Source: Niastella sp966212235
GTDB lineage: Bacteria; Bacteroidota; Bacteroidia; Chitinophagales; Chitinophagaceae
Length of the DNA stretch: 64,000 bases
Assembly: GCA_966212235.1 (NCBI GenBank)
Contig: CBIHPP010000001.1
Span: forward strand, 186,001 to 250,000
Direction of reading: 5' to 3'
Below the pieces are notes generated by a model, which had not been told where the DNA came from, did no database searches, and saw only the letters and a list, made by a program, of their open reading frames with translations. Position 1 is the first letter of the stretch; every line of letters begins with the position of its first letter. The translations under genes and the position numbers were made by a program. Below are positions 8,743 to 17,806 of this stretch, one piece after another.

Positions 8743-8958
8743 CTACAACGTCCCCATTTCCGTATCTTCTTCAACGGCAGCAACGCCTTTAATAGCCTGT
8801 ACTTTTTTCAAAGCATCATTGCCGGGTATTTTCACCACCAATACGTTTACACCGAGATCATTCACCAACTCAATATTCAGGTTGGTCAGTTGCTCTTTTA
8901 TGGTCTGAACATTTTCTTCCTGGTCTGTATCCAGGGAAACGAGGTATTGCTTATTCAT
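8743..8958 (-). CDS. Small inhibitor-I9/propeptide-like protein
   Basis: 71 residues when started at ATG 8958 (MNKQYLVSLD); a longer frame to 9042 is open, but its added residues look non-coding. The pattern of a YLVSLD strand, helices and a KVQAIKGVAAVEEDTE end matches the fold of subtilisin propeptides (inhibitor I9). The same ending appears in the N-terminal region of the subtilase just upstream (NRVLAVEEDEE). It lies 137 bases downstream of that protease on the same strand. Inference: a free-standing propeptide-like chaperone or inhibitor of the neighbouring subtilase. Confidence 0.6.
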   Translation of the reverse strand: MNKQYLVSLDTDQEENVQTIKEQLTNLNIELVNDLGVNVLVVKIPGNDALKKVQAIKGVAAVEEDTEMGTL

Positions 8959-9095
8959 TGTCGTTTTTTTAATTAAATGATCGTGAGCGGTGAGAAAGGG
9001 GCCATCCGCTAGCCAGGAGATAACCCCTTTCTCAGGTATCACTTTTGACTATACTGCACGGCTCACAATTGAAACATTATTCGGGCTGACTTTGT

Positions 9096-10544
9096 TTACA
9101 ATGTTGCTTTGTCACAGTTCAACAAACCGGCGCCGTAGGTTTGGTCATTACCCGGAAGGCCCAGGTCAGCTGAAGAAGTGATCAGTTTGAACTTGATCTG
9201 TGCCGGTGTAAACATCGGGAATTTTTGCCTGATCAATGCAATGGCACCAGCCACATGCGGACATGCCATACTTGTGCCCGACATAGATTTATAACTACTT
9301 GCCGGGAACGGGTAGGTAGAATTTACGGAAACACCCGGAGCAACCAGGGTTACCGGATTCCAGCCGGCGCCATTGGTACCCCTTGATGAAAACGGTGCTA
9401 TCAGTTTATTGATGTTCACGGCACCTACTGCTATGGCCGTAGGATGGCTGTTCGCTGGCGCATTGACCCAGGGGAAAGGAGTAGGGGGAGTAAATGAATT
9501 GCCTGCAGCACACACCACACTTACACCGGCATTGGTCAATTGAGTGATCGCATTTCTATACGCTAGCATGGGAGACGCGGGCGCACCCAGGCTCATGGAC
9601 ACTACTTTTATGCCGTGCTGCATAGCCCAGGTCATACCTGCAATGATCCAGCTTGTAAAACCAGACGCACCTCCTGTTAAAGGGTTGTGCTTTAATACCT
9701 TTACGGCATATAAAGAGGCAGCAGGCGCTACACCGATCACGCCAATAAAATTATTCCTTGCTGCAATAACGCCTGCACAATGGGTGCCATGCCCGTTATC
9801 ATCGTTAAAAGAGGCGATACCAGGCACAAAGCAAGCGCCACCGCTTACACCCAGATCGGCATGAGGAGCTATCCCTGTATCGATCACAGCCACCTTGATG
9901 CCGTTACCCCTGAGACCTCTTGCCCATGCGGATGGGGCTTTTACCATACTGATATTCCAGGGTATTGCCTGCACCAGAGCCTGTGGAGGAGGAGCGGTTT
10001 GCAGAAATGGATTGCCCGGTGTAAGGAATGGATGGTCGACCCGGGGTTGAAACGCTGTGTGAGCAGTGGCCATTCTGGAATTCCCATTACCGGTTTCATT
10101 ACTTTGACCATGCAGGAATTTCTGCAGTTGTTCCATCAATCCATTTTGGGATTCTGCCTTGCCCTGGTCATACCCCTTCTTAAAAAATTCCTGGGCCAAT
10201 TGAAAATAAGGGTCCTGCTCTTTGTGGGTTTCCACCTCCTGCTCGTAATCTTCCATAGTTCCCAGGGCAAATACTTCCTCATCTTCCTCTACGGCTAAAA
10301 CCCGGTTGTCCTGTTTCAGTTCTTCTGCCCGCTGCTCACTACAGGTGATCACTGTGGAACCAACGCCATCAAAATGCAGAATGTCGGCCGGGGTGATCTC
10401 TGCATCTGTTTCCATAAGTGCAACCCCGTTCGAAACATTGTTAGCACTTACACTCAATATTTGCGATGCGGTTTCAGCGTCGGTTTTGGGGTCGATGTAC
10501 GTTACGATGTAGCGTTTTTCGCCAGACTGTTTTTTTTCTTTCAT
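9096..10544 (-). CDS. S8 family subtilisin-like serine protease
   Basis: 482 residues. The catalytic triad is visible in order: Asp in VAVIDTGIAPHADL, His in NGHGTHCAGVIAA, Ser in MSGTSMACPHVAGA, with the oxyanion Asn in VVCAAGNSF. The first 95 residues form an I9-like region (KRYIVTYIDPKT, ending VLAVEEDEEVFA). There is no recognisable N-terminal signal peptide: the start is hydrophilic (MKEKKQSGEKRY). Between about 95 and 185 is a polar linker. The enzyme may therefore act inside the cell or leave by a non-Sec route. The neighbour at 8743-8958 is a small I9-like protein, which suggests a functional pair. Confidence 0.92.
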   Translation of the reverse strand: MKEKKQSGEKRYIVTYIDPKTDAETASQILSVSANNVSNGVALMETDAEITPADILHFDGVGSTVITCSEQRAEELKQDNRVLAVEEDEEVFALGTMEDYEQEVETHKEQDPYFQLAQEFFKKGYDQGKAESQNGLMEQLQKFLHGQSNETGNGNSRMATAHTAFQPRVDHPFLTPGNPFLQTAPPPQALVQAIPWNISMVKAPSAWARGLRGNGIKVAVIDTGIAPHADLGVSGGACFVPGIASFNDDNGHGTHCAGVIAARNNFIGVIGVAPAASLYAVKVLKHNPLTGGASGFTSWIIAGMTWAMQHGIKVVSMSLGAPASPMLAYRNAITQLTNAGVSVVCAAGNSFTPPTPFPWVNAPANSHPTAIAVGAVNINKLIAPFSSRGTNGAGWNPVTLVAPGVSVNSTYPFPASSYKSMSGTSMACPHVAGAIALIRQKFPMFTPAQIKFKLITSSADLGLPGNDQTYGAGLLNCDKATL

Positions 10545-10901
10545 TATTAATTGTATTAAAAGGTGATTGCTTCACTTTTCGTAAGAAGCAAAACGCGCCC
10601 TCTATCAAGCCAGGGCAGCCTGCTCGTAATCCATCCCGGCCTAGGCGGAACGGCTACTTGCTACAATCAAATTTTGAGAAGCCTCAATCAGGAACATTCA
10701 AGGGGGTAGAGAAACAGGATCTTATAATTTGACAAAGGACAGGCGAATAATTACGGAAAGGCATAGGTGCATTGGCATCGATGCCTTTAAACAGCTGAAT
10801 GATCAAATATACTATTCACCGAAGATGGTAGCTACCGTGTTTTCACGGAATTTATATGTGCAGTATGCCGTACAAAATTGTACTGTGTATAACATAGAAA
10901 A
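10545..10901. other. Intergenic region with a small hairpin, no convincing gene
   Basis: Short plus-strand frames here have no recognisable features and poor codon character. A stem AAAGGCAT (10757-10764) / ATGCCTTT (10781-10788) contains the 12-bp palindrome GGCATCGATGCC (10774-10785). It has no U tract, so it is not a simple terminator; it could be an operator. Nothing else was seen. Confidence 0.4.
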
Positions 10902-10928
10902 AGCCCCCTCGGCTCAGCAGAGGGGGCT
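10902..10928 (-). terminator. Rho-independent terminator of the helicase gene
   Basis: A perfect 9-bp GC-rich stem, AGCCCCCTC (10902-10910) with GAGGGGGCT (10920-10928), around a 9-nt loop. On the minus strand it is followed by TTTTTCTATG. It lies about 30 bases after the stop of the DEAD-box gene. Confidence 0.85.
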
Positions 10929-10958
10929 CGGTTATGTTTAGTGTACATGTTTAATTCA

Positions 10959-12281
10959 TCACTTCGCCACATCGATCTTTACCTTCTTATTTTTTATCTT
11001 CTGCTCCTTGATCATTTGCAATGTATGGCTTGCTTTGGATTTACGCACAGCTACAAAAGAGAAAAAATCTTTCACCTCAATTAACCCGATATCTTCTTTT
11101 TTCAACTGGCCTCTGTTGGTGAGGAAGCCTACGATATCTACTTTGTTCACCTTGTCTTTTTTGCCGGCTGCAATAAATAAAGTGGTCCACACCGGTTTTT
11201 GAGGCACTTCAGCCGTAGGCGGCAGGTCGATGGTAGTGGGCGCTGGCGTAATGTATTCAGGAACTCTTTCATGAGGCGCCAGTATTAAAATGGCGGTACC
11301 GCTGGCTTCCATTCGGGCCGTACGCCCATTGCGGTGGGTGAAAGATTCCTGCGTATTGGGAAGTTGGTAATGTATAATGTAGCGAATGTTCGGAATATCC
11401 AGTCCGCGGGCAGCGAGGTCGGTGGTCACCAATACATTGGAAGTGCCGTTCCGGAACTTGCACAGGGCGCTGTCGCGTTCCTGCTGTTCCATAGCCCCGT
11501 GATAAAATACATTCACAATGCTTTTTTCTTTCAGGAATGCGCTTACCTCCTCCACAAATTCGCGTTGGTTGCAAAATATAATGGTAGAACGGTTGCCCAG
11601 GGCACAGATAAGCCTGAATAAGGTATTGGATTTGTCCTTATCATCGCTCCATACCATTTGAACGGCCAGGGCGGGTGACTTTTCGCCTGTTAAAAAATTG
11701 ATCTGAACCGGATTTTTCAGTCCCACAAAAGCGGGTACTTCCACCGCTTCAGTCGCTGAAGTAAGTATTCTTTTTTTCAAAGCAGGCATGGACCCTATAA
11801 TGAAAGACATTTCTTCATCAAAGCCCTCTTCCAGCGATTTGTCAAATTCATCCAGCACCAGGGTCTCAATATGGCTGGTAACAATATTCTCGCGCCGGAT
11901 ATGATCGGCCAGCCGGCCAGGTGTACCCACAATCAGCGCGGGCGCCTGTTTCAGGTTGTTTTCTTCGGTTTCCCGTTTATGGCCGCCATAGCAACAGCTG
12001 ATCTTTAGCCCTGTTCCCATCTTTTTGAATACCAGTTCGATCTGGATGGCCAGTTCCCGTGAAGGAACAATGATCAATGCCTGAGTAACAGGCTTTTGCC
12101 GGTCTAATAGCTGGGTTATGGGAAGCAGGAATGCGAGTGTTTTACCAGAGCCGGTATCAGCCAGCAATACGACCTCATCGGACGTTTTATTCGCTTCCAG
12201 GGATGCCTGCTGCATCTCGTTCAAAGCCTCTATTTGTAAATTGGAAAGTGTGTCCTCAATTGAAAAGGAAGATATCTGCAT
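10959..12281 (-). CDS. DEAD-box ATP-dependent RNA helicase, DbpA-like
   Basis: About 440 residues from ATG 12281 (MQISSFSIED). The frame is open to 12344, but the extra 21 residues do not resemble helicase sequence. Motifs in order: Q-motif region NLQIEALNEMQ, Walker A ADTGSGKT, PSRELAIQI, TPGRL, motif II DEFD, SAT (TSATEA), RGLDIPN and HRNGRTAR. The final about 75 residues (LFIAAGKKDKVNKVDIVGFL, then FFSFVAVRK) match the DbpA-type RNA-binding domain, which in DbpA targets 23S rRNA hairpin 92. Likely role: ribosome assembly or RNA remodelling in the cytoplasm. Motif II reads DEFD rather than DEAD, which I recall as common in related Bacteroidota proteins. Confidence 0.92.
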   Translation of the reverse strand: MQISSFSIEDTLSNLQIEALNEMQQASLEANKTSDEVVLLADTGSGKTLAFLLPITQLLDRQKPVTQALIIVPSRELAIQIELVFKKMGTGLKISCCYGGHKRETEENNLKQAPALIVGTPGRLADHIRRENIVTSHIETLVLDEFDKSLEEGFDEEMSFIIGSMPALKKRILTSATEAVEVPAFVGLKNPVQINFLTGEKSPALAVQMVWSDDKDKSNTLFRLICALGNRSTIIFCNQREFVEEVSAFLKEKSIVNVFYHGAMEQQERDSALCKFRNGTSNVLVTTDLAARGLDIPNIRYIIHYQLPNTQESFTHRNGRTARMEASGTAILILAPHERVPEYITPAPTTIDLPPTAEVPQKPVWTTLFIAAGKKDKVNKVDIVGFLTNRGQLKKEDIGLIEVKDFFSFVAVRKSKASHTLQMIKEQKIKNKKVKIDVAK

Positions 12282-12414
12282 TTGGCAAAAGTACGTCAAT
12301 TCCCAGGAACCAGAGCTATATTGGGCCCCTACCTGGTTATCCATTTCATAAGGATCGATGGGGATAATAAGGAATTTTTCAAATCAATTTATAGTGACCG
12401 GCACATACCCTAAT

Positions 12415-13155
12415 TTACTCAATATCCCGCATGAATTTTTTCACCTGCTCGTTCATACGCTGATTTTCTTCTGTAATGATCTGTTGGTAATAGTTTATTT
12501 TTCGGGCGTCGTGCATTACCCTGGCGTTGCGCAATGCTTCTGCCGCCACCGATACAGTACTAAGTGGCGTTTCCAATTGCTTCATCATATTTTGAATAGC
12601 GGTCGTCCTTTTATCGTAAAATAATTGCTGCCGCCGCTCACCCAATATGAACGCATAACAAAATATTGCCATGACCATTATGGTAAGAAACATGGAGGCT
12701 GCAATGACCCATACCATTTCTTTCCATACCATTTTTTTCAGGAATGGTACTACCACGATCAATAGGTCCTCAACAGGTCTTTTTTTTCCGTTTTCGGGGA
12801 ATAGATAATAAAAAGTATGATTGCTGGGATTGGCAATTAGGTTTTCATGGAAGCCACGGGATGCAAGACGATGATCACCCAACGCAATCGAAAATTCAAA
12901 ATGAATATTATTCAATCCTATTGTAGAAAATGATCGGTGAAGCATATTAGCAATGTCGGTATCCGTTAAATCATGCGGCGACCTGTCGGAAAGAATTTTT
13001 TTCCCTTCGCCGTCAATACCCGATATGATGAGGGATTGAAATTCCTGCAATTTGTCTTTATACAATGAACTCACCCAGCTGTACTGAATGACAATAAACC
13101 CAATCAGGAGTAAACCGAAAAAAGCTATTTTAAGTCGTGTAGATTTTTTCTTCAT
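12415..13155 (-). CDS. Histidine-kinase-like membrane protein lacking the catalytic domain
   Basis: 246 residues: a TM helix (about 10-27), an extracytoplasmic sensor region (about 30-140), a second TM helix (about 145-172), then a DHp-like helix pair ending at the stop. In the phosphoacceptor segment (IQNMMKQLETPLSTVSVAAE) the canonical H-E-x-x-TP is replaced by K-Q-L-E-TP, so the phosphorylatable His is absent. No HATPase domain follows; only 133 bases separate it from the helicase gene downstream. This is either a decayed kinase or a signalling-dead dimeric sensor. No response regulator is adjacent. Confidence 0.7.
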   Translation of the reverse strand: MKKKSTRLKIAFFGLLLIGFIVIQYSWVSSLYKDKLQEFQSLIISGIDGEGKKILSDRSPHDLTDTDIANMLHRSFSTIGLNNIHFEFSIALGDHRLASRGFHENLIANPSNHTFYYLFPENGKKRPVEDLLIVVVPFLKKMVWKEMVWVIAASMFLTIMVMAIFCYAFILGERRQQLFYDKRTTAIQNMMKQLETPLSTVSVAAEALRNARVMHDARKINYYQQIITEENQRMNEQVKKFMRDIE

Positions 13156-13457
13156 GAGCCATGGAATTAAGCAACAACGGGATGCAAATTAGCAGTAAGG
13201 TATTTGAGACCCGGAAAGAAAACAATGACAGGCGCTGATTTAACTAAGTTTTATTGAATGCAGCAACCCTTCCCGGGCAATGGCTCCGGAATTTATTTCG
13301 CTTGTTGCGAAATCACCAATGAAAGAACGGGGAAACATCGGTATTTCTGTGAAATGTTAAATAAACATATTATAGGTGATTTCTTTGGTTTACAGCGCCA
13401 AATTAGCTAGATTGTAACGTATTGTATTTAATTCCTATAAAAAACCCTTGCGCTTTT
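13156..13457. other. Divergent intergenic region with hairpin
   Basis: This gap separates the kinase-like gene from the desaturase. It holds a 7-bp hairpin, ATTTCGC (13295-13301) / GCGAAAT (13307-13313) with loop TTGTT, and no convincing short gene. A possible desaturase promoter lies at 13384-13414. Confidence 0.5.
13384..13414 (+). promoter_or_regulatory. Possible desaturase promoter
   Basis: TTTG (13384-13387) is followed after 20 nt by TAGATTG (13408-13414), near the Bacteroidota consensus but with an imperfect -7 box. The start site would be about 35 bases upstream of ATG 13458. Confidence 0.35.
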
Positions 13458-14552
13458 ATGGCATTTATTGACCACGTACTTCACATTCCCTCATATGGCT
13501 GGAAAGATGATAATGGCAACCTGATCAAACCTTCTACCAGGCAACTTTGGACCGAAGCATTCTCCCGCATCAATATATTTAAGTCGAAGAAGAACTGGAT
13601 CTCCATGATCAGTTGGTTGATGGTGGCATTTATGCTGCCCTTTCTTTTTTCTTTCCTGATCTTTCATTTTTCATGGCCGCTGGTAATAGCGATCGTTGTG
13701 TACAGCATGTTCGTGATGGGAACGCATGGTACCATCTGGTTTCACCGGTATTGCACCCATAACTCCTATAAATTCAGCCATCCGCTCTGGCGCATTATAA
13801 CCCAGAACCTGGTTCTTAAAACTTTTCCCGAAGAGATCTATGTGATATCACACCATGTGCATCATGTAAAGTCAGATATGCCCGGCGATCCTTACAATCC
13901 GCAAGGCGGGTTTATGTATTGCATGTTGTCAGACGTTAACCACCAAAGCATTAATAGAAACCTGAGCGAACCCGATTATAAAAGGGTAGCGCACTTTATG
14001 AAACATACGGGCGTTCAAATGAATTCCTATAAACAATATCTGAAATGGGGCTCAGTAACTACGCCCTTGTATACAATAGGTGTGTGGTTGTTGAACTGGG
14101 CATTCTGGTATACCGTTTTTTATTTTATCGGTGGTCATGGATTGGGCTGTGCATTGTTCACGGCAGGCATGATGTGGTTTATATTGGTACGGGCATTCAA
14201 CTATACCGGGCATGGAAAAGGAGAAGCGCACCACCGCGATGGTATTGATTTCGATCGCAGCAATTTATCATTGAACCAGGCCCGGCCAGGTTTAATTGCC
14301 GGAGAATGGCATAACAACCATCATTTATATCCAGGTAGCGCCCGTGCAGGATTTCTGAAATTTCAGTTAGATATGCCCTGGGTGTATATTTATTCATTGC
14401 ACAAACTGGGCATGGTTAATTCGTTTAAAGATTCAACCAAGGAATTCAAAAGAAAATACATCATTAAAGGTCATGCCAAAGATATGGTCCCGTTGACAGG
14501 CATACCCTATACCAATGATCAATTGCCGCATTTGAGTAAGAGTGTGGGGTAG
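13458..14552 (+). CDS. Membrane fatty-acid (acyl-CoA type) desaturase
   Basis: About 364 residues from ATG 13458 (MAFIDHVLHIPSYGW); the frame extends upstream only with a TTG. The three His boxes of the di-iron desaturase family are present: HRYCTH, HHVHH and, near the C-terminus, HNNHH. Four hydrophobic segments flank them (about 50-95 and 195-255). It should introduce a double bond into acyl chains at the cytoplasmic face of the inner membrane, using an electron donor not encoded nearby. It probably helps adjust membrane fluidity. It is a monocistronic gene, convergent with the next. Confidence 0.88.
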   Translation: MAFIDHVLHIPSYGWKDDNGNLIKPSTRQLWTEAFSRINIFKSKKNWISMISWLMVAFMLPFLFSFLIFHFSWPLVIAIVVYSMFVMGTHGTIWFHRYCTHNSYKFSHPLWRIITQNLVLKTFPEEIYVISHHVHHVKSDMPGDPYNPQGGFMYCMLSDVNHQSINRNLSEPDYKRVAHFMKHTGVQMNSYKQYLKWGSVTTPLYTIGVWLLNWAFWYTVFYFIGGHGLGCALFTAGMMWFILVRAFNYTGHGKGEAHHRDGIDFDRSNLSLNQARPGLIAGEWHNNHHLYPGSARAGFLKFQLDMPWVYIYSLHKLGMVNSFKDSTKEFKRKYIIKGHAKDMVPLTGIPYTNDQLPHLSKSVG

Positions 14553-14564
14553 GGGCAAGGTGTA

Positions 14565-15236
14565 TTATTTCCTCTTTTTGTATTTTCGAAATCGCTCACT
14601 TGATTTTCCTGGTCTCATTGTGATCAGTTCTTCTGTGAGGTCTTCAATTTCATAAGCGAACATCTCTCCATTATTTAGTTCTTTGTCAATTAATTCATTT
14701 TTGGTATGAAATATTTTGATGTTATAACTCGCGTAACTTTCTATAGTTAATTGTTTGGGGTTAAATCCAATAGATGATGTTTCAAGTGTTATAGGTAAAT
14801 CGCCTGGTTTAATTTTAAATGAGGCTTGCCCGGAAATATCAGCGAGCACGCCAATTGTCATTTTATTCTGGTTTCGTAGTAGCATTGTTGCATAAATAGG
14901 TTCATCGGCAATGTCAACGCAACTAATTTTTAAAATACGGGTTGAGTCAATGTTGGGTATCTGTGTGATGACTGGAGCTTTAATTGAGTATATTTTACTT
15001 TTTGCCTTTGATTTTTCAAAATATAAGTAGAGATAATTATCCTTGATTTCACATCGTCCTTTTCCATGAACGCCGTAAGTGCAGTAAAAGCCACTAAAGT
15101 AAAAAGAGTCCTTTCCTACAAATTCTATTGTTTCACCTCCTATAAAACTTGCTCCATATTTTCCCTGAAGCTCTATTTCTTGTCCGTAGCAAATCGTCCA
15201 AATAGAAAAACATAAAGTAATTAATAGTGGTTTCAT
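14565..15236 (-). CDS. Exported protein of unknown function
   Basis: 223 residues from ATG 15236, which yields a clean signal peptide (MKPLLITLCFSIWTICYGQ). The frame is open further upstream, but the extension has no signal. The mature protein is beta-rich. The part around LADISGQASFKIKPGDLPI resembles the beta-sandwich of carboxypeptidase-regulatory-like modules, and the last 30 residues are highly basic. No enzyme motif is visible. It follows another exported unknown gene by 53 bases on the same strand, so they may be co-transcribed. Confidence 0.6.
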   Translation of the reverse strand: MKPLLITLCFSIWTICYGQEIELQGKYGASFIGGETIEFVGKDSFYFSGFYCTYGVHGKGRCEIKDNYLYLYFEKSKAKSKIYSIKAPVITQIPNIDSTRILKISCVDIADEPIYATMLLRNQNKMTIGVLADISGQASFKIKPGDLPITLETSSIGFNPKQLTIESYASYNIKIFHTKNELIDKELNNGEMFAYEIEDLTEELITMRPGKSSERFRKYKKRK

Positions 15237-15289
15237 AATGCTATGATGCTGATTTAGCAGGATTACATAATCTTCTTTTGTTAATGTCC

Positions 15290-15925
15290 TCAACACGTGC
15301 AAGAGGCGATGACTATTACCTTGAATTGCATGATCTTTTTAAGAACGGGTTCCATGATCGTGTCATCTTCTTTGGCAGCGGCTTTTTTCGCTCGTTCTTT
15401 TAATTCTTTTAGCAATTTTTCAAGTTCACTGTTATATTCATGAAAGTATAGTTCATATCCACAAAGATATCCGCCTGTAGCTACCGTTTTTACAACCTTT
15501 GTCTTCATCCAAGCAATATCGGGTAAGGTAATGTTGTTCATGATAACCGAACTGTAACCAGATTCAAGCATTTCCTGTACAGTGATTCTCCGGATATTTT
15601 TTGTTTTTATAGTCACGTCATTTAACAGCTTATACATGTATGCCATGTTCGTTCCGCCATGGGGTTTATAGTCGTACCGGATCCGGCTTTTACTGAACTG
15701 GATGGCACTGTCATGTTTATCATCCAAATAGAGCAGGGCATTGATCAAATGGCGGGTGTTTTTAATGGAATCTTTATTAAACGCTGAATGGTATGCGTAG
15801 GCATAGCCAGTTACTTTTTTCCCGTCGGTTTGTTCAATGGTAAATTTCAGCAGCCACATTTCGTATTCTGCTTTAGCAGAAAGCATAAAGGCCAGTAATA
15901 CAATGGTATAAATTATTTTTTTCAT
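15290..15925 (-). CDS. Exported protein of unknown function
   Basis: 211 residues from ATG 15925, where a signal peptide (MKKIIYTIVLLAFMLSAKA) begins; the frame upstream to 16015 is unlikely to be coding. The mature part is mixed alpha/beta and ends in a Lys/Glu-rich helix (LEKLLKELKERAKKAAAKE). No family is recognised. Same strand as, and 53 bases upstream of, the exported unknown gene at 14565-15236. Confidence 0.6.
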   Translation of the reverse strand: MKKIIYTIVLLAFMLSAKAEYEMWLLKFTIEQTDGKKVTGYAYAYHSAFNKDSIKNTRHLINALLYLDDKHDSAIQFSKSRIRYDYKPHGGTNMAYMYKLLNDVTIKTKNIRRITVQEMLESGYSSVIMNNITLPDIAWMKTKVVKTVATGGYLCGYELYFHEYNSELEKLLKELKERAKKAAAKEDDTIMEPVLKKIMQFKVIVIASCTC

Positions 15926-16131
15926 GGGAGTTGATTTAGGGGCAACCGGGGTAAAGATATATTCGGTCAGGGATGCTTGCAAGGGGTAGCATGTTAAAAC
16001 GGATAATATGTGCATGCAGTCTCGTTTTCATGGTATGCTTTAACGTTCTGTTGCAAGGATTAACTTTCTGTTGGCAGGCCGCAATTATAATTTTGTAGAG
16101 CCATTATTTTTCAACCAGCCAACCTTCTCAT

Positions 16132-16821
16132 ATGAAAATATTTTTACTCCTTATTCTTACTGTATCTGGTTTTAGTGTATACAGTCAGTCAACTAACCGG
16201 GGTACCGCCTGGTATGTAGAACTCAAAGACAGCACCATATTGTACAGCAAAAAACTATCGGTCATAAATTCCTTGTCAGAAGGAGAATACCTGCTGCTCG
16301 ATAACAACAAAAAAATACCTATGAGCCAGGTGATCCGGTATAGAAGCAGGGCAGGGGAGTTCATCAGGCAAAAAGGCCCCGTAGAAACGTACCGGCTTGA
16401 AAGGGGAGGGCCACGTCTTTTTATTTATTCCCGTTCGTATTACTATACTGATTCAACAGGCTCTCGGGAAGGCAGAGACTATTTTTTCCGAAAGGGAAGT
16501 ACAGATGACATGCAGAAAGTGAATTACAAGAATCTGAAGGATGCTATGGCAGATAATCCGGCCAGCCTATATCAGTTGCAGGCTGCCCGCTCGACCCTGA
16601 AAGCAGCCGGTGTAACGGCCATTGCTTCGTTTTTAATAACCGTTATTGGAATGCATGCAACTTTCAGGGAGAATTCCAGGAGGCATGCCGCAAACCCGAA
16701 AGCCAAAGGATATGTATCTCCCATGTTGATTGCAGGCCCGGGCGTGATGCTCGGTTCCATAACAGTAATGTTCACGGCTCCGGGGCATATGAGGAAGGCG
16801 ATTGATATTTATAATCGGTGA
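16132..16821 (+). CDS. Exported membrane-associated protein of unknown function
   Basis: 229 residues with a signal peptide (MKIFLLLILTVSGFSVYSQ). A beta-rich domain of about 120 residues contains a repeated strand-turn look (LKDSTILYSKKL, YLLLDNNKKIPMSQVIRY). Two hydrophobic helices follow near 165-185 and 200-218. A -7-like box TAATTTTG lies at 16088-16095, about 37 bases upstream. It stands alone. Function unknown. Confidence 0.6.
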   Translation: MKIFLLLILTVSGFSVYSQSTNRGTAWYVELKDSTILYSKKLSVINSLSEGEYLLLDNNKKIPMSQVIRYRSRAGEFIRQKGPVETYRLERGGPRLFIYSRSYYYTDSTGSREGRDYFFRKGSTDDMQKVNYKNLKDAMADNPASLYQLQAARSTLKAAGVTAIASFLITVIGMHATFRENSRRHAANPKAKGYVSPMLIAGPGVMLGSITVMFTAPGHMRKAIDIYNR

Positions 16822-16892
16822 GAGATTAATATATAAAAGAGATGGATTTTACCGAATTTTAATGGCCTTTGTAAAACAATCGGCAATGACCC

Positions 16893-17714
16893 ATGTCTTC
16901 AAAACTTCCCGTAAAAAATAAGATTGAAACAGGTAAAAACATCAAAATTTCTTTCTTTAAAAAAGATATTCGTAATACAGAGCCCCACAAACACAATAGT
17001 TATTTCGAAATAATTTACCTGTCAAAAGGCAAAGGGTTTCATACCATTGATTCTCAGCGTTACCCGGTAAAGCCTCCCGTTGTGTTCATAGTCAGAAAAG
17101 AACAGGTACACCATTGGGAACTAAATGCTAAACCCGAGGGGTTTGTACTGATATTAAAAAAATCATTTGTTGATACGAGCCTTGATAAAGAACTAAAAAA
17201 CCTGCTTACGCAGGTCAGCGCTTTTTCCTGTATCTTATTACACGATGAAAAGATCATCGGGCAATTATTCAACATGCTGGTACTGGAATGTCAGCCTGAA
17301 CTCAACAGCAATACGCCGGTAACAGAAGGATTGTTGAAAGCCCTGCTCGCTAAAATACTGCAACTGGCAAAACCAGTGCACCCAACCAAAAGAAAGATAT
17401 CCAATCTTTTCCTGCACTACCGGGAAATACTTGGCTATGATAAGGCGCTCAAAAACAGTGTTGCGAATTATGCCCGGATGCTTAACACCACTCCCCAAAA
17501 CCTGAATGCAGCTTGCCGCAAAGCCGTTGATCAATCTGCAGCAGACGTATTATCAGAATTTATCATCAGCGAAGCCAAACGTTTGCTGCTTTATACCGAT
17601 ATGACTGTTACCGAAATATCGCTATCGCTGGAGTTTATGGACAATTCCCATTTTGTAAAATACTTCAAGCGTCATACTGGCCATACTCCGCAATTTTTCC
17701 GTTCTATTGCTTAG
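16893..17714 (+). CDS. AraC-family transcriptional regulator
   Basis: 273 residues. The N-terminal about 90 residues form a cupin-like sensor domain (PHKHNSYFEIIYLSKGKG). The C-terminal about 100 residues carry two HTH motifs of the AraC/XylS domain: VANYARMLNTTPQNLNAACR and VTEISLSLEFMDNSHFVKYF, with the closing GHTPQFFR. It is likely a ligand-responsive activator. A cytochrome-like lipoprotein and a TSUP permease follow on the same strand and are candidate targets. Confidence 0.88.
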   Translation: MSSKLPVKNKIETGKNIKISFFKKDIRNTEPHKHNSYFEIIYLSKGKGFHTIDSQRYPVKPPVVFIVRKEQVHHWELNAKPEGFVLILKKSFVDTSLDKELKNLLTQVSAFSCILLHDEKIIGQLFNMLVLECQPELNSNTPVTEGLLKALLAKILQLAKPVHPTKRKISNLFLHYREILGYDKALKNSVANYARMLNTTPQNLNAACRKAVDQSAADVLSEFIISEAKRLLLYTDMTVTEISLSLEFMDNSHFVKYFKRHTGHTPQFFRSIA

Positions 17715-17806
17715 AAAAGACCACACTGTTTTCAAATACACCATACGGGATGCTGCATACTGTACCATATTTGTACATTCATAAATGTGCACTTAAACTA
17801 TGTAAT

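Noticed and set aside
10466..10941. Two short plus-strand frames in the gap before the helicase
   Set aside because: One overlaps the subtilase gene, both lack recognisable features and the second runs through the helicase terminator.
11820..11870. DEFD motif II as evidence of an inactive helicase
   Set aside because: All other helicase motifs are intact, and I recall this variant as common in related Bacteroidota proteins.
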